64,000 nt of DNA from Cymbomonas tetramitiformis. Taxonomy: Eukaryota; Chlorophyta; Pyramimonadophyceae; Pyramimonadales; Pyramimonadaceae. The position numbers and the translations under genes were made by a program. The stretch spans positions 1-64,000 of the forward strand of contig LGRX02035246.1 of the NCBI GenBank assembly GCA_001247695.2, written 5' to 3'. Below, one piece after another: positions 11,463-23,000 of this stretch; the stretch's first letter is position 1, and the number at the start of each line of letters is the position of its first letter. The notes under the pieces are model-generated. The model saw nothing but the letters and a program-made list of their open reading frames with translations, was not told where the DNA came from and did not search any database.

Positions 11463-14400
11463 TACCGGAATATCCAAGTACACTAGATATCAGAAAGTCC
11501 CGTACTCGTGTGGATAAACTGTATAAGATAAATAAACCCTAAGCTAGATATACCCGGAACGGTCTCGGACGGTCTCGGAGTCTAGCCTATCTGTGACACA
11601 GCGTGTGTCACAGTACGAACCTACAGATCAGTCAACAGTCCAGTGTTGGTCCTAGGGATCTGTCATAGGGGCCTGACCGGGACTCCCAGTCAGGGCTGCC
11701 TATACAGATTTCAGCACACCACCCCAGCACTGTGGGTGGTGACTGGCTAGGAGAGTCAGAAAATGTAAAGCTGTAAGTGTTAGGGCAGGAGCCAGGGTGA
11801 CAAGGCCTAACTGCTAATCTAACTGTGCAATTCTGATACACAAATTAGAACCCTCTAGCTAGCACAAGAGCAGAAACTCACAGGCAATTAAGGTCCTGCT
11901 AAACTACTGAAAGGCTCTGTGTCAGCAAGTCAAATTGAAGATTTCAAAGGTGTCAAAGTAAAACCATAAACCAGATTGAAGAAGTCTTTGAGGCCACAGG
12001 AGTTCTGCACACCACCATGTTGGTGTGCCCCCAGAGTGAGCAAGAAGTCAATCGACAGTACCAAAGTAGTCAGCGGTGGCCTCACGGAAGTCCATCCCAT
12101 AATAGGAAGTAAAGTAACCAGCTCCATAATAGTGCTCCGCATCAAGAGGACCGCTCTCATGTAAGGCCATGCCGTAATAAAATGCCATGCCGAAACCCAA
12201 ATCCGCTTGAGCTAAATCCTGAAATGCTAAAAAGCTCAGGCTGTCAGGAGGCTCGGGCGGCTGAAGCTGTGGCACATCGTCAGTCAACAAGAGACCCTGA
12301 GCCGGCATCACCGAGTCAACAAAATCATTCGTAGAGCAAAATGACGGAGCTTGCCAATCGAGATCACCACCAGGCGAAGGCACCTCCGTAGCCGGTGCAC
12401 ATGCCGACACAGCAGAAGCTGTGGATGCCGAAACAGCTACACCTGCAAAAGAAATGCAGAAGAGGGAAAGCATGGCGAGAGCGCCGACCGCCGGCGTGCC
12501 AAAGCCGAAAGGCGGCACACCGCACCCGATAGCACCGGACGGAGCTCGCGGCTTCACCGCGAAAGTACCGTCGGCGTAATCCTCGTAGTCGTCCGTGTCA
12601 TAGCCTGTCAGGTCAGACGGGTGGACGGCGGCGTGATTCACCGTCTGCACGAAGCCTCCGAACTCACCGCATGTCGCCTCCGTGGTGGTTACCCGCGCCG
12701 ATTGAGTTGGCGCGGGCTGTACATCCTTCACCTGCGAAACAGGCATAGCAGGGGCCGGCACGGCGGACGCCGATGCCGCCGCACCACCTGCCGGAACCTG
12801 CCCCTCCGGTGTGATCCCCGCCGCAGCGGCAGGGCCACACACCAGAGCCGATGCATGCTCCTCAACCGCACTCCCAGGAACAAAGGACGCGTGGGTGTAA
12901 TGTACCTTTTCTTGGGCGGCCTGAACCTCAGAGGTGAGGGCATCAAGCCGCCGCAAGATGTCCTCGTCGTCGGTCCCGCCAGAAGGCGGAGGCGGCACGC
13001 TGAAGCCGTAGGCCGACACGTCGATGCCGCCAATCCCGCCCGCGGAAAGCACAGCGGGAGGACCGTAAGCCGACGCCGCACGGGCAAAGGCCTCCGGACC
13101 ATCATCCGCAGCCTCCTGGAAGACCTGCACAAGTGCCAGGGTGTGGAGACCCTCCGCATCCTCCTCCTCAATAGGAATGCAGAAGGCCGCTGCCGTGGCC
13201 GACGAATGCTGGCGCCCACCAAGAGGGCAGTCGCGGTACGCGTGATAGGCGTCCCCTTTGCCCGCCTTGCGGCAACGGTGGCAAAGGGGCTTGGCCTTCA
13301 TGCTGTCCCTGTCGAACCCCACAGACGGTGCCGGGTGCACACCCACCCGATGGCCTCGCGGATGCTGCTTACCGCGCGGCTGCGGCTGCGGCTGTCGCTG
13401 AACCGCGCCCGTGCGATTGCCTTGCACGAGCGCCTTCAAGGCGGCGATCTCGTCGAGCAGAACGGCGTACTCAGACGACGTGATAAGCGCAGAGGGCTTA
13501 CCGCCCGCCCCCAGTGTCTGCTTCTCACGCACTGCCGCCCCATCGTCCGACTGCGCCCAGGCCTGAAAGATGGCCACGACGAGCGCCTGGAGCGAGCGGA
13601 GAGTCACCCCGCCGAGGTCACCCGCAAGCGGGTACCGCACCTTCACCGCAGCGTAGAAGATCGGGTCGAGGCGGTTGTAGAGCGACAACTTGCGGGTCTC
13701 GTCGGTTGGCTGCCAGTCAGGAGCGCGGTTATCCCGCACCAGACGCTGCTCACGAGCCAAGATAGGCTGCGGGTCAACGCCTGCGGGATAACGTAACGCC
13801 GCGTGCTCCTGCTGGTGGCTCTCACGTAGGGCCGTCGGCACGCTGCCCTTGATGATGTCGATGAGAGCCCGACGCCCATCTCGGTCAGCCGAAGAGTCCG
13901 TACCCCGAAGCCAGGTGTCGGCCACAGAGTTCCGCTCCACGACGAGGGCCAAGACGTCATAGAGGAGCCCATTCACCTTCTCGATAACCAGAGAGGTGGG
14001 GTCGTCGAGGTCAAAGGGAGCCAAGTCCAACCCAGCGGACTCAAACTCGGTCCGAAGCTGCACCACCAACTCGGAGAGGCGGTCGGTGTCGTCGGTACCA
14101 CGATAATGATGTTTCTTGGAACCAAGGATATCCTCGCGGATACCCTTGGCCCAAGCCCGATGCAACCTCCCCTTGTAGACCACGTCAACAGCGGCGTGCT
14201 GGTCAACAAGATGCTTCCGCAACGCGACAGCGGTGTCGGAGTTGCTGGAAGGATTAGGGGGCACCACAGGCGGGGTGCTAGCGGTTGGGGTGTCCCGAAC
14301 CGCATCTATAAGCCGAATAGAGGCGTCCAAATCGGAGTCCCTCAATAGGCGCTTGCGAGCTCGTGTAGATGTCGCCATACTTCTGAAAGCCAGAGAAAAG

Positions 14401-15030
14401 ATGATGCGCGGAAGCACGTTCGGGTGTTGTGGCGGAAATGGAGGGAAGACGCAACGGCAGAACGTGCGGAGCGGCGTAAAGAGTGTGCGGCACTTGCAAA
14501 TGTCGATGTGGTCGAAGGCGTCCGGAGCACCAGCCCAAAATACGTAAACCAGCGGGATCAGTGCAGGTAGAACAACGCAAATGAACATTGCCACAACCGA
14601 GCAATAGCAACGCGCGGTGCCCATGACTCGCAGCCGTAAAAGACGTCTACCGTAAAATCATGTCCAAATCCTAGTCGCACCCAAACGCGCAAGTGCGCAC
14701 CACCTCTTCAAGCGGCTGCTTAGCCAATCATGGCCAAGATAGCAAGTGGAATGAAAACGTGGATGGGGCCACGACCTACCGGAATATCCAAGTACACTAG
14801 ATATCAGAAAGTCCCGTACTCGTGTGGATAAACTGTATAAGATAAATAAACCCTAAGCTAGATATACCCGGAACGGTCTCGGACGGTCTCGGAGTCTAGC
14901 CTACCTGTGACACAGCGTGTGTCACAGTACGAACCTACAGATCAGTCAACAGTCCAGTGTTGGTCCTAGGGATCTGTCATAGGGGCCTGACCGGGACTCC
15001 CAGTCAGGGCTGCCTATACAGATTTCAGCA
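11463..15030 (-). mobile_element. gag-only LTR retrotransposon, copy 2 (complete)
   Basis: Two 254-bp LTRs (11463-11716 and 14777-15030) are essentially identical, so insertion was recent. A 5-bp duplication TTATA flanks them (11458-11462 and 15031-15035). The related locus at 59670-59690 lacks the insertion and reads straight through CACAGTTATATATAGTGCAC, showing an empty site. The only gene is a long gag-like frame on the minus strand. No enzymes are encoded, so mobilisation in trans is inferred. It sits in the 3' noncoding part of the chromovirus. Confidence 0.92.
12048..14624 (-). CDS. gag-like protein with two hydrophobic segments and an unusual zinc knuckle
   Basis: An intact 858-codon frame fills most of the element. 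Residues 8-30 are strongly hydrophobic (VVAMFICVVLPALIPLVYVF). A charged alpha-helical region at about 85-360 is the best candidate for a capsid-like fold. A basic Gln/Pro/Arg region at 403-430 precedes a knuckle with C448, C451, H461 and C466, spaced CX2CX9HX4C. An acidic and Ala/Pro-rich stretch follows, then a second hydrophobic segment at about 710-735 and a tail rich in Tyr and Asp. Copy 1 conserves all of these, including the first Met-Gly and the VFWAG block, so the N-terminal segment is probably translated. No protease or polymerase motif is present. The function is inferred from context and the knuckle. Confidence 0.8.
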   Translation of the reverse strand: MGTARCYCSVVAMFICVVLPALIPLVYVFWAGAPDAFDHIDICKCRTLFTPLRTFCRCVFPPFPPQHPNVLPRIIFSLAFRSMATSTRARKRLLRDSDLDASIRLIDAVRDTPTASTPPVVPPNPSSNSDTAVALRKHLVDQHAAVDVVYKGRLHRAWAKGIREDILGSKKHHYRGTDDTDRLSELVVQLRTEFESAGLDLAPFDLDDPTSLVIEKVNGLLYDVLALVVERNSVADTWLRGTDSSADRDGRRALIDIIKGSVPTALRESHQQEHAALRYPAGVDPQPILAREQRLVRDNRAPDWQPTDETRKLSLYNRLDPIFYAAVKVRYPLAGDLGGVTLRSLQALVVAIFQAWAQSDDGAAVREKQTLGAGGKPSALITSSEYAVLLDEIAALKALVQGNRTGAVQRQPQPQPRGKQHPRGHRVGVHPAPSVGFDRDSMKAKPLCHRCRKAGKGDAYHAYRDCPLGGRQHSSATAAAFCIPIEEEDAEGLHTLALVQVFQEAADDGPEAFARAASAYGPPAVLSAGGIGGIDVSAYGFSVPPPPSGGTDDEDILRRLDALTSEVQAAQEKVHYTHASFVPGSAVEEHASALVCGPAAAAGITPEGQVPAGGAAASASAVPAPAMPVSQVKDVQPAPTQSARVTTTEATCGEFGGFVQTVNHAAVHPSDLTGYDTDDYEDYADGTFAVKPRAPSGAIGCGVPPFGFGTPAVGALAMLSLFCISFAGVAVSASTASAVSACAPATEVPSPGGDLDWQAPSFCSTNDFVDSVMPAQGLLLTDDVPQLQPPEPPDSLSFLAFQDLAQADLGFGMAFYYGMALHESGPLDAEHYYGAGYFTSYYGMDFREATADYFGTVD

Positions 15031-15035
15031 TTATA

Positions 15036-15645
15036 TATTGTGCACCCAACCCTTCCTCCCCTCTTGAAGCAACTTCGGAGGTTCACAGGCGGTCATGGGG
15101 AGCCCTTTGGATGTTTCCGGAGTTATTTCACCGGGGGCTTGTTTTAATGCAAACGGAGTGGCCCTGCTTAACGGGATTGGACTTATAATCCTTTACCCGG
15201 TCTGCTCAACTGCTGAATTATTGGTCCAGTACGCACGCTTTGACGAACATCTATCGCGATGAGTGAGAGTGGATTCGCCACGTACTAATGTGAAATTTAT
15301 TTTAGTTATGTTTGTCGGGCATAACTTAGGATCACAACTCCGTCTACCTCAGTCGATGTCTCCGGTAGCTTCGGATGACTGGCCACAGAATCCGATGACT
15401 AACCACGGTCTTGGCAAAGGTAGCATTTAGCAGTTTTTATTATCCACAGATATGATATCTCGCATGTATGCGTATCTGTGCAAGGGTATGATTTTGTACA
15501 AGGCTCACTACACCTTTAGCAAGGAAGGATCAATTTCCCGCTTCTATGCAACATAATGATAAAACATTAAGAGCAAGGTATATAGATGATCGACATGTAT
15601 TAGTATATATTACAAGAAGTAAGGGCATGAGGCTTAATATAATGT
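15036..15645. other. 3' noncoding region of the chromovirus, second part
   Basis: Homologous to 59685-60142 up to about 15543 and contains no gene. A pyrimidine-rich CCTTCCTCCCCTCTTGAAG lies at 15052-15070, resembling a second polypurine tract on the minus strand, and is conserved in the other copy. Confidence 0.65.
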
Positions 15646-16257
15646 TTAGCCTTCATAGGCAGCTATTATGTCTGCTGCATTGGTCAGCTCTGTGGCTTTG
15701 ACCCAGGTGTCATGCTCAGGGCCGTAGCCTGCATATCGCACTAAGTAGTACTTGACACCTCTAGTGAACTTATCTGAGATGATATGTGCTATCTCAAACA
15801 GTGGTTGCCCTTCTTCGGTGATCATCTGTGGCAGAGGCAAAGGTGCTTGGATCGAGTCGTTATACAACTCTATTCTAGATACAGGCTGTACCGGATGAAT
15901 ACGGATATCGAGGTCTCCGAACTCTAACTCGTATGCACGCCCATGGCTTAGCACTTTGGATATAGTAAACGGCCCAATATATGGCTGCTTGAAGTGTCTG
16001 CCTGCCTCTGTCAAACCAGTCCATTGGATAAACTCGGTCCGTAAAAGAACTTTCTGCCCTACTGCATATTGCCGGGGCATGTGAGTCTTATTGAATCTGG
16101 CTTGGCTAATTTCTGCTGCTCGGGAAATGTTGTCTACCGCATTGGCATGTACAACCGAGTACTGGTCAAAATGATCTCGAATAGCATTCTGTATTGGAAC
16201 AGGTGCTTCTGGCGGAATAGTGATTGCCAGGTCATGAGGCGAAATTGGCTGCGCCAT
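15646..16257 (-). pseudogene. chromovirus integrase C-terminus with chromodomain
   Basis: A 203-codon frame covers the integrase C-terminal segment (RFNKTHMPRQYAVGQKVLLRT type, the GPY/F-like region with YIGPFTISKVL). It ends in a chromodomain reading VKYYLVRYAGYGPEHDTWVKATELTNA. Such a chromodomain at the integrase tail defines chromoviruses and is thought to steer integration to histone-marked chromatin. It is disconnected from the integrase core by frameshifts, so it is scored as part of a pseudogene. Confidence 0.85.
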
Positions 16258-17308
16258 CGAGTCGAGATAGAATGGTGAATAACCAGTACTCCAGTAGATG
16301 CAAAAACTGTGTTGTTAATTGCAAACTCCACCAGAGGCAACTTGTCCTCCCACGAATTGGCTGAAGTATCATTGCAACAACACCTGTGGATGAAAAAATA
16401 CCATCTAATCAGTTTCGATAAACCAGAGGATGGTGAATATCGAATCATGAATCAACAATTTGAAAAGTACCTGAGGATATCCTCAATGAAGGCATGGCTC
16501 CTCTCATTGGCTGCATTCGACTGCGGATGGTGTGAAGACGTCGTAGACAATCTCGTACCAGTAGATTTCCACAGTGTCTGCCAGAATGTAGAGGTGAATC
16601 TGGGGTCTCGATATGAGATGATGTTCCTCGGAAGACCATGGAGCTTGAAGATATGCTGCATATATATAGAAGCAGTATGCTAAGCTGTCCAGGTCATGCT
16701 GAAGGGAATGAGATGACAGCGATGAGAGAATTGGCACATTACCACAAATATACTGTCGTGCCCATTAGTGGTGATAGGCAGATCAGTAATCCAGTCAAGA
16801 GACACATCAAGCCATTTTGTCTTAGGCACACAATATCGTATACTGTATGTGACTGGCCATAAGGTTTGTGTCGCCTCGTTTTCTGGCGTTGACAAACGGG
16901 GCACTCCCGAATGTACTGGATGGCTGCCGTCGTCATTCCTGGCCAATAATATCGGCTACGCAGTAGATGAAGCATGCGATTTTTGCCTACATGACCAGAA
17001 ATAGTGGCTGAGTGGCACTCATGAAGGAGAATGTGGCGAAGCTGTGTGATCTCACCGTCATCTGTAGGGACTTTGGCTGTAGGTGGAATGTACAGCTGTC
17101 TGCCATATATGGTCTTGCGATAGATCAACCCCTGAATGAGCTCGAAGCTGTAGCTGCTGACTGACTGTGATGAAGTCGATGATGTCAGCTTAGCCAATAT
17201 AGTTTGTGCAAATGTGTCACGATCATACTCGGATATAATGATGTCGTGAAGCTGATGAGCTGATGAAGAAGATATAAGAGCAATGAATGTAGGATCTGCA
17301 GATGGCAT
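16258..17308 (-). pseudogene. chromovirus integrase, zinc-binding domain and core (frameshifted)
   Basis: The frame from 17308 down encodes the HHCC domain. It has HILLHECHSATISGHVGKNR, then YYWPGM and CPVCQRQKTRR, then the start of the catalytic core (WLDVSLDWITDLPITTNGHD, first Asp). The rest of the core, including HHPQSNAANERSH, continues in other frames over 16445-16946. At least three frameshifts are needed to read it, so the product is dead. Confidence 0.8.
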
Positions 17309-18595
17309 GACTGGAACCTCGCTGATGTCTTTGTGTCGCAGACAATCAGTGAGTTCAAAGAGTGCAGAGATACGAGTGAGTGCGTCTGCAACCTTATTCT
17401 TCTCGCCAGAAATACGTGCTCTATTCGGAAGTTGTACTCGGAGAGCTCATCCAACCACCTCGCCTGTTTGGGGCTTAGTGTGGATTTAGACTGGAAATAA
17501 ACCAGTGGCTGATGATCTGAGCGTACAATAGTCTCAGGAGCTCCCAACAAGATATGGCGAAAGAATCGGAAGCCCTCCACAATGGCAAATAGCTCGATCT
17601 CAGGAATAGGCCAACGTCTCTGTGTATCGGAGAGAGTGACGTTGTGATAGCCACATGGCTTCATACCTTTTCCTTGATCCTGGAGTATATATCACTTGAC
17701 CAACGTGTGTGCCTGATCCATCGACCTCCATAATAGATGGCAGTTTCTGATCTGGAAGCTGTAGTACTGGAGCATTGCAGATGGCACTTTTGAGGTTATC
17801 AAATGCCTGCTGCTGCTCAGATTCCCAGACAAACTCTGCATTATCTTTAAGGAGACGATTGAGCGGCTCGGCAATCTTGGAGAACTTTGGTATGAATCTC
17901 CTAAATTGACCGACCATGCCCAAGAATGACCGAAGGGATGACTTGCCATCTTTAGCCATACGGCGTAGAGGCTGCTTTCCAACGGTAGGACCATAAGACA
18001 CTGGAGGCTGAATTGCCATGACTGCTCGGATTCGGTCTTCGATGATGGACAAGCCTGCTTCAGAGATGTGATGTCCGATAAAGTCTATGGATTTGACGAA
18101 CAACTCCACCTTGGAAGGCCTGATGAAGAACGGGTGTTCTCTGCAACGCTGGAGAAACTGTCGGACATGACTCACGTGGCTGTCAAAGTCCGGACTGTAT
18201 ACGATAGTATCATCCATGAAAATGACAAGGAACCGATCGATGAAGTCGAAGAATGCCCGATTTCCTACACGTAGAGTTGTTGCAGGAGCATTGGTCAATC
18301 CGAAAGGCATAACTGTGCACTCACAGGAACCGTATCTGGTGCGAATAGCTGTTTTGTGAATGTCATCTGGATGTATAGGGATCTGATGGAAAAACTGATT
18401 GAAGTCAAATCTGCTAAACCATCGTGCACCTTTTAGCTGTTCAAGAAGGGTGTCGTGAGGTGGCAATGGATACGTGTCCTTAATTAAGGGCTCGATAATC
18501 ACAACACATCCTCCACTTCCCACCTGGCTTAGGAGCGAAAATGATAGGACATCCATATGGAGATGATGACGGACGAAGGATACCCAAGTCGACAT
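17185..18595 (-). pseudogene. chromovirus reverse transcriptase and RNase H (frameshifted)
   Basis: RT motifs are visible in order: RFDFNQFFHQIPIHPDD, MPFGLTNAP, and the active site FMDDTIVYS with FMDD in place of YMDD. The RNase H part follows (VDGSGTHVGQV, then in another frame ETIVRSDHQPLVYF and WLDELSEYNF). A frameshift near 17640 separates the two. The segment after NAP (ATTLRVGNRAFFDF) is altered relative to the usual FQRLMN. Domain order and strand match the gag and protease upstream. Confidence 0.85.
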
Positions 18596-19668
18596 ATTTG
18601 ATGATCTGTCGTTTGAGCTCTTCCATCATGGGCACTGGAATTGTACGAACTGGCTGCGATGGCGGCTTGTGCCCAGGTTCAATGTTGATTCGATGATAAC
18701 CACCTTCAAACCGTTCTGGCCTATGATCAGCTGGAAGATCCTCCTGGAATATGTCTGAAAAGTCTTCCCTCATTTGATCACGTGCTGCTGTGACCTCTGG
18801 GTCTTCCATAGTGGTGTCTGAGTCTGCTGCTGCGAAGACCAGTTCACCATCGACCTCTGAGAGAAAGAAAATATAAGCTACGGCTTCTTCAGCCGAACCA
18901 CTGGATCGAATACGACGTGGGTGCTTTCTCATGGTGGTGGCACTGACCATTTCCATTTCAGGAAGGCCATCTGAGCCTGGAGTCTGTTCAACTCTGGATA
19001 ATACTGTGCGAACACTGGAGCCTGATGAGTGCTTCCTAGTGATCGTCAGATTTTTGGTCTGGAAGTCAATGTGTGGATTTCTCCTCTCCAACCAATCTTG
19101 ACCCAGGATGACAGTGAAAGGTTTCATGTCAATGATGTAGAAATCCTCTGTGTCCTTATACTTACCCAGCGTGAATGTAGCATTGGGAAGATAGGATGTG
19201 CAAGGTAGTTGGCTTCCTCCAGCCAATCCCACTGAGAATGATGAAGAATCTGTGGGTGTTATACCAAGCTGAGCAGCGAACTGTCTGTCGATGAAAGACG
19301 ATGTAGCTCCTGGATCTACCAAGATGTGAGTACTCTGTCCAAATACTTTCCCTTTGTACAACAACAGCTTCTTCTGTGATTTCAGCTGTGCTGTCTGAGA
19401 CTGCATCTGTGCGATGTGCTCTGAGGGAGTGTCCATTTGCTGAAACTGTAATGTCAGACTGGAAAGGACTTCTTCGGAGATACTCTCAACCCGGCCACTT
19501 GCTTCAGTGGCTTCTTCAGGCTGATTTACCTCGAGGGTGCTCTCAACACTGGTATCTGTGCAATACCCTGAGAGTTTCCCTGAGGAGCTGGAGCTGAAGC
19601 TGGAGCTGGAGTTGCAACTGCTGCATTGATGCTGTGCTGACTCTTTAACTCCTTAACCAGGGTGTTGA
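18480..19668 (-). pseudogene. chromovirus protease and RT N-terminus
   Basis: The frame at 19436-18480 holds a retropepsin-like domain with the active-site loop HILVDPGATSSFID, then VILGQDWLERRNPHIDF. It runs into the RT N-terminus (HRINIEPGHKPP and the PIIFAPKPGGKWRMCCDYRALN region). A further short stretch at 19668-19526 continues the gag C-terminus (NTLVKELKSQHSINA). It joins the gag frame in phase when the hAT and one TCGTATTG are removed. A frameshift near 19500 and another near 18500 break the polyprotein. Confidence 0.82.
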
Positions 19669-19734
19669 TCGTATTGCAAGGGTCGGTATCGCGATTTTTT
19701 AAACTTATCGAATAACAATGAATAACTCTGTTTT

Positions 19735-19880
19735 TATCATCGAACGACAACGATAACTTTTCTAACTTATCGGACGACACCGACAATTTTGTGAACTTAT
19801 CGAACGACAACGACAATTTTGTGAACTTATCGGACGATGGCGATAGTTTTGTGAACCTATCGATCGATAATGACAAGCGA
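19735..19880. repeat. 36-bp subterminal repeats, left end of hAT
   Basis: About four units of the form GAACTTATCGAACGACAACG followed by ACAATTTTGT, period 36. The same units in the same orientation occur at 24340-24520. Subterminal repeats in hAT elements commonly bind transposase; that role is inferred here. Confidence 0.85.
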
Positions 19881-20051
19881 AACGAACTAATCGAGCGATA
19901 TGAATAACAGATTTGCCTCCTAAATATCGTGATAACTATCGATAGTTCGATACCACACTGCCAAGACCCAAGAGCACAATAACTGCTAATGCAATTGACA
20001 GACACAAAAATAGGTGGCAGGCACAACAAGCATACACATACATAATATCAC

Positions 20052-23000
20052 TTACTTAGTGTTGATGGATGCCATAAGAGAATGCTGAAGAGTCCCTTCC
20101 TTCACTGACTTACGCAGATCTGAGTGCATCTGCCCGCAGGCGCTAAATGTTCTCTCCACGCCTGCAGTGCTAGCAGGTGCCGCAAGGAACTGCCTCGCCA
20201 TGCGCGCCATGTTCGGCAGCTCAGTGGAGTTCCCTCGCCACCACTCCAAGATATCTAAGTTCCCATCACAAGCAGGAAGGCTCAAGTACTTCTTGAATTC
20301 ATCTTCAACTTCAGTGGAAGGCGCGGCGGATGCTGATGAAACAAGATGGTCCTCATCGTCATCACTATCTTCTAAAAAGCTAACTAGGTTGCTCTTCTGC
20401 TCAATATGCTCAAGGGCTGGCGAAGGGACCGCAAGAGGGGTGTCAGACTCTTTAGGCATCCAGTCAGCCTCGTACGCAGAGCGTGCCAAGTGAATGATGT
20501 GAGATCTGGTCAAAGTACCCGACCGCCAGCCCTCCAACATTTTGAACTCCAAGTTTTTGTACCGCGGATCGAGGAAGGTGGAGACAGCAAAATCTTCCAG
20601 CTTGCAAGCTAGGAGATCCTTGAAGAACCTGGCACCCATCACAATTGCAACACCAAATTTAATCACACAAAGATATCTGCCGTTCTGCCCAACACCAGGT
20701 TTATGCACCGCGTGAATAGCTACAAAAACGACAATTTATCGGAGTGCGCACCTTTGTTCAATGGCCCAGTGACGACATCGAGTTCAAAATCGTCCTCGAC
20801 GGTTTCGAGGCTCGAACTGTCTTGGCGGTATCGATGCCGTGCGGTATCGTCACTTATTTCATCTTTACGTGTTCGAGTTCGTGGCATACTCGTTATCATC
20901 GGTTACGGTTTCTCGCGGCGTCGCGATGTTACGTATACCGTCGGTTTCGGTATCGTCATTGCATTTCCCTCGAACATTTCGAGTGAACTGCGGTTTTCGC
21001 CAGCTAAGGAAATATCACAGCACAGCAAATATTCATTTAACTTCTCAGCTTGAAAACTGGTCCGAACAGCGCAGAGGCACCAAATTCATAAGTGAGAGTG
21101 ACGTGGGCTTTGAATTTGAGAGACCTTACTGTAGTCACGTGTCACAAACACAGCAAAGACAGCAAGCGATAGATAAGAAGGGCACGAATTCTTGTTGACG
21201 GCGGCTTGGGCCTGGAGCCAATGTCATGCCATCTTCGGTCCAACGGTCGCATACACTGATGCCATCGGTTTCCACGGTATCGGTTTCATGGCCGATATCG
21301 AAACCCGATTTGAATCGACGGTTGCGGTATCGTCATGGAAATTCACGCATCGATTACGGTTTTCCCCGGGGGCGCTGCCCAATTTCAACCGACGGTGACG
21401 GTGTCACACGGTATCGCATTTTTTCTAGAGCCGACGGTATCGAGTGCGTCGCCTGAAAATTAACCGCACGTCGGTATACGGTTTCAACCGAACTCGATGT
21501 CGTCACTGCAATGGCCTCAAGCAGGTTTTGTCTTGCCTCTTGCACACTTATGTTCTCGATTTTCCTGACTACCTTATTGTACTTCACTTTGCTCTCGGCC
21601 TTGAGCTTGTGGATCAAACCCCCCACCACCGGCAAAACAAAACCCGAAGTTGGCGAAGAAGTGCTCTGCAAAAGGTCCACTGCCTTGGTAGTCAGGTCCA
21701 ATATGTACAAGGACTCTTTGACTATGTCCCATTCATACAGGTCCATCTTATGGTCGCGGTAACGACTTCCGTCCGGATTATCCACCGATGTCGCCGCCCT
21801 TTTGGGGTGCTCCACATCTTAAAGCTGAACCGCTTCCTATGTAAGACACGCACACTATCAAAACACTCTTCTAGCAACACATACAATTATTCGTCTCAAT
21901 CATCAGTATAAATATATATATATGTATACAAGGCACACAACAAAAATACAAGGCACACAAAATCCCGGAGTTGTGATGGGTGCACACCTGATTCTCTACG
22001 AACCACTTGGCCTGATTACGCGCTCCCTTCCACCCACTGCGTGTGGCGTTATCTTGAGGTGGGGAAGTTCGTGAAAGTCCGTACTTGTCTTGGCAATCAT
22101 GCAGTAGCTTTCGGCCGATCACTGAATGGTTGAAGTGCGTGGTCATACCACGCAGCTTCGTGAACGCCTCCTTCACACCGTCCGATGTCAAAAACACAAG
22201 GACGCAGAGGGCAAGCAGGTGACAGTTGCACTCATGTCCGTCGAAGCACCCCCAACCCGAAATCATGTTGGAAGCACTATCCGATGTGGTAGAGTGAACA
22301 AAGTCCTTCACAGTGTCCACTGTGATGGAAGTTTCACCGCTATCAGCACTGCCAAGCTGATCCAGGGTGTACTCACCAACCCCCATGTCTGCTAAGCTTT
22401 CCTTCGTGGAACGCTCGATTTCCAAGCCCGTGTGACGAACTTCGCTAAAAGGTACCGCGGAAAGCAACTTCTCGTGAAGCACCATGCCCTTGTCGATCCA
22501 ATACACCAGGATTCCGAAGATGGCAATGCCACCTTCGGACCACAAATCACCAGCGATGGAGGGCATGATACCCTCCCCCAAAAGTGCCGCAAGATAGAAC
22601 TTCACCTTGTTCTTCCCCTCAACGGACAACTCCAAAATGTACTGCGTGACCAACTTGTAGGTGGGAGGGACATAGCTACCATGGAAGATGAACTCGAAGA
22701 TATCACGAAGCTCGCGGTCAGATTCTCCGATGCTGAGAGGCCTTTTATTCCGAACGATCCAGAGGGCAAACTGCATACACAAACAAACATCAATACCGAA
22801 ATAAATATTCTAGGAGCGAATACCAACATAATGTCTTCGCTATGTTGACTATGATAAAATCATAGTCAGTCATAGTCAATGAAAAAGGGCTCTTCGCCCA
22901 AGCACGGCCAGAGGCGGGGAGCCACCAACCAAGCGTATCACTCGACTCAGGTGGTCAACCTACATTCAAGCATATGCGACACAATGCCATAGTATTTGAG

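Noticed and set aside
12351..13796. 481-codon plus-strand frame as a gene.
   Set aside because: Antisense to the intact gag-like gene, with no recognisable domain.
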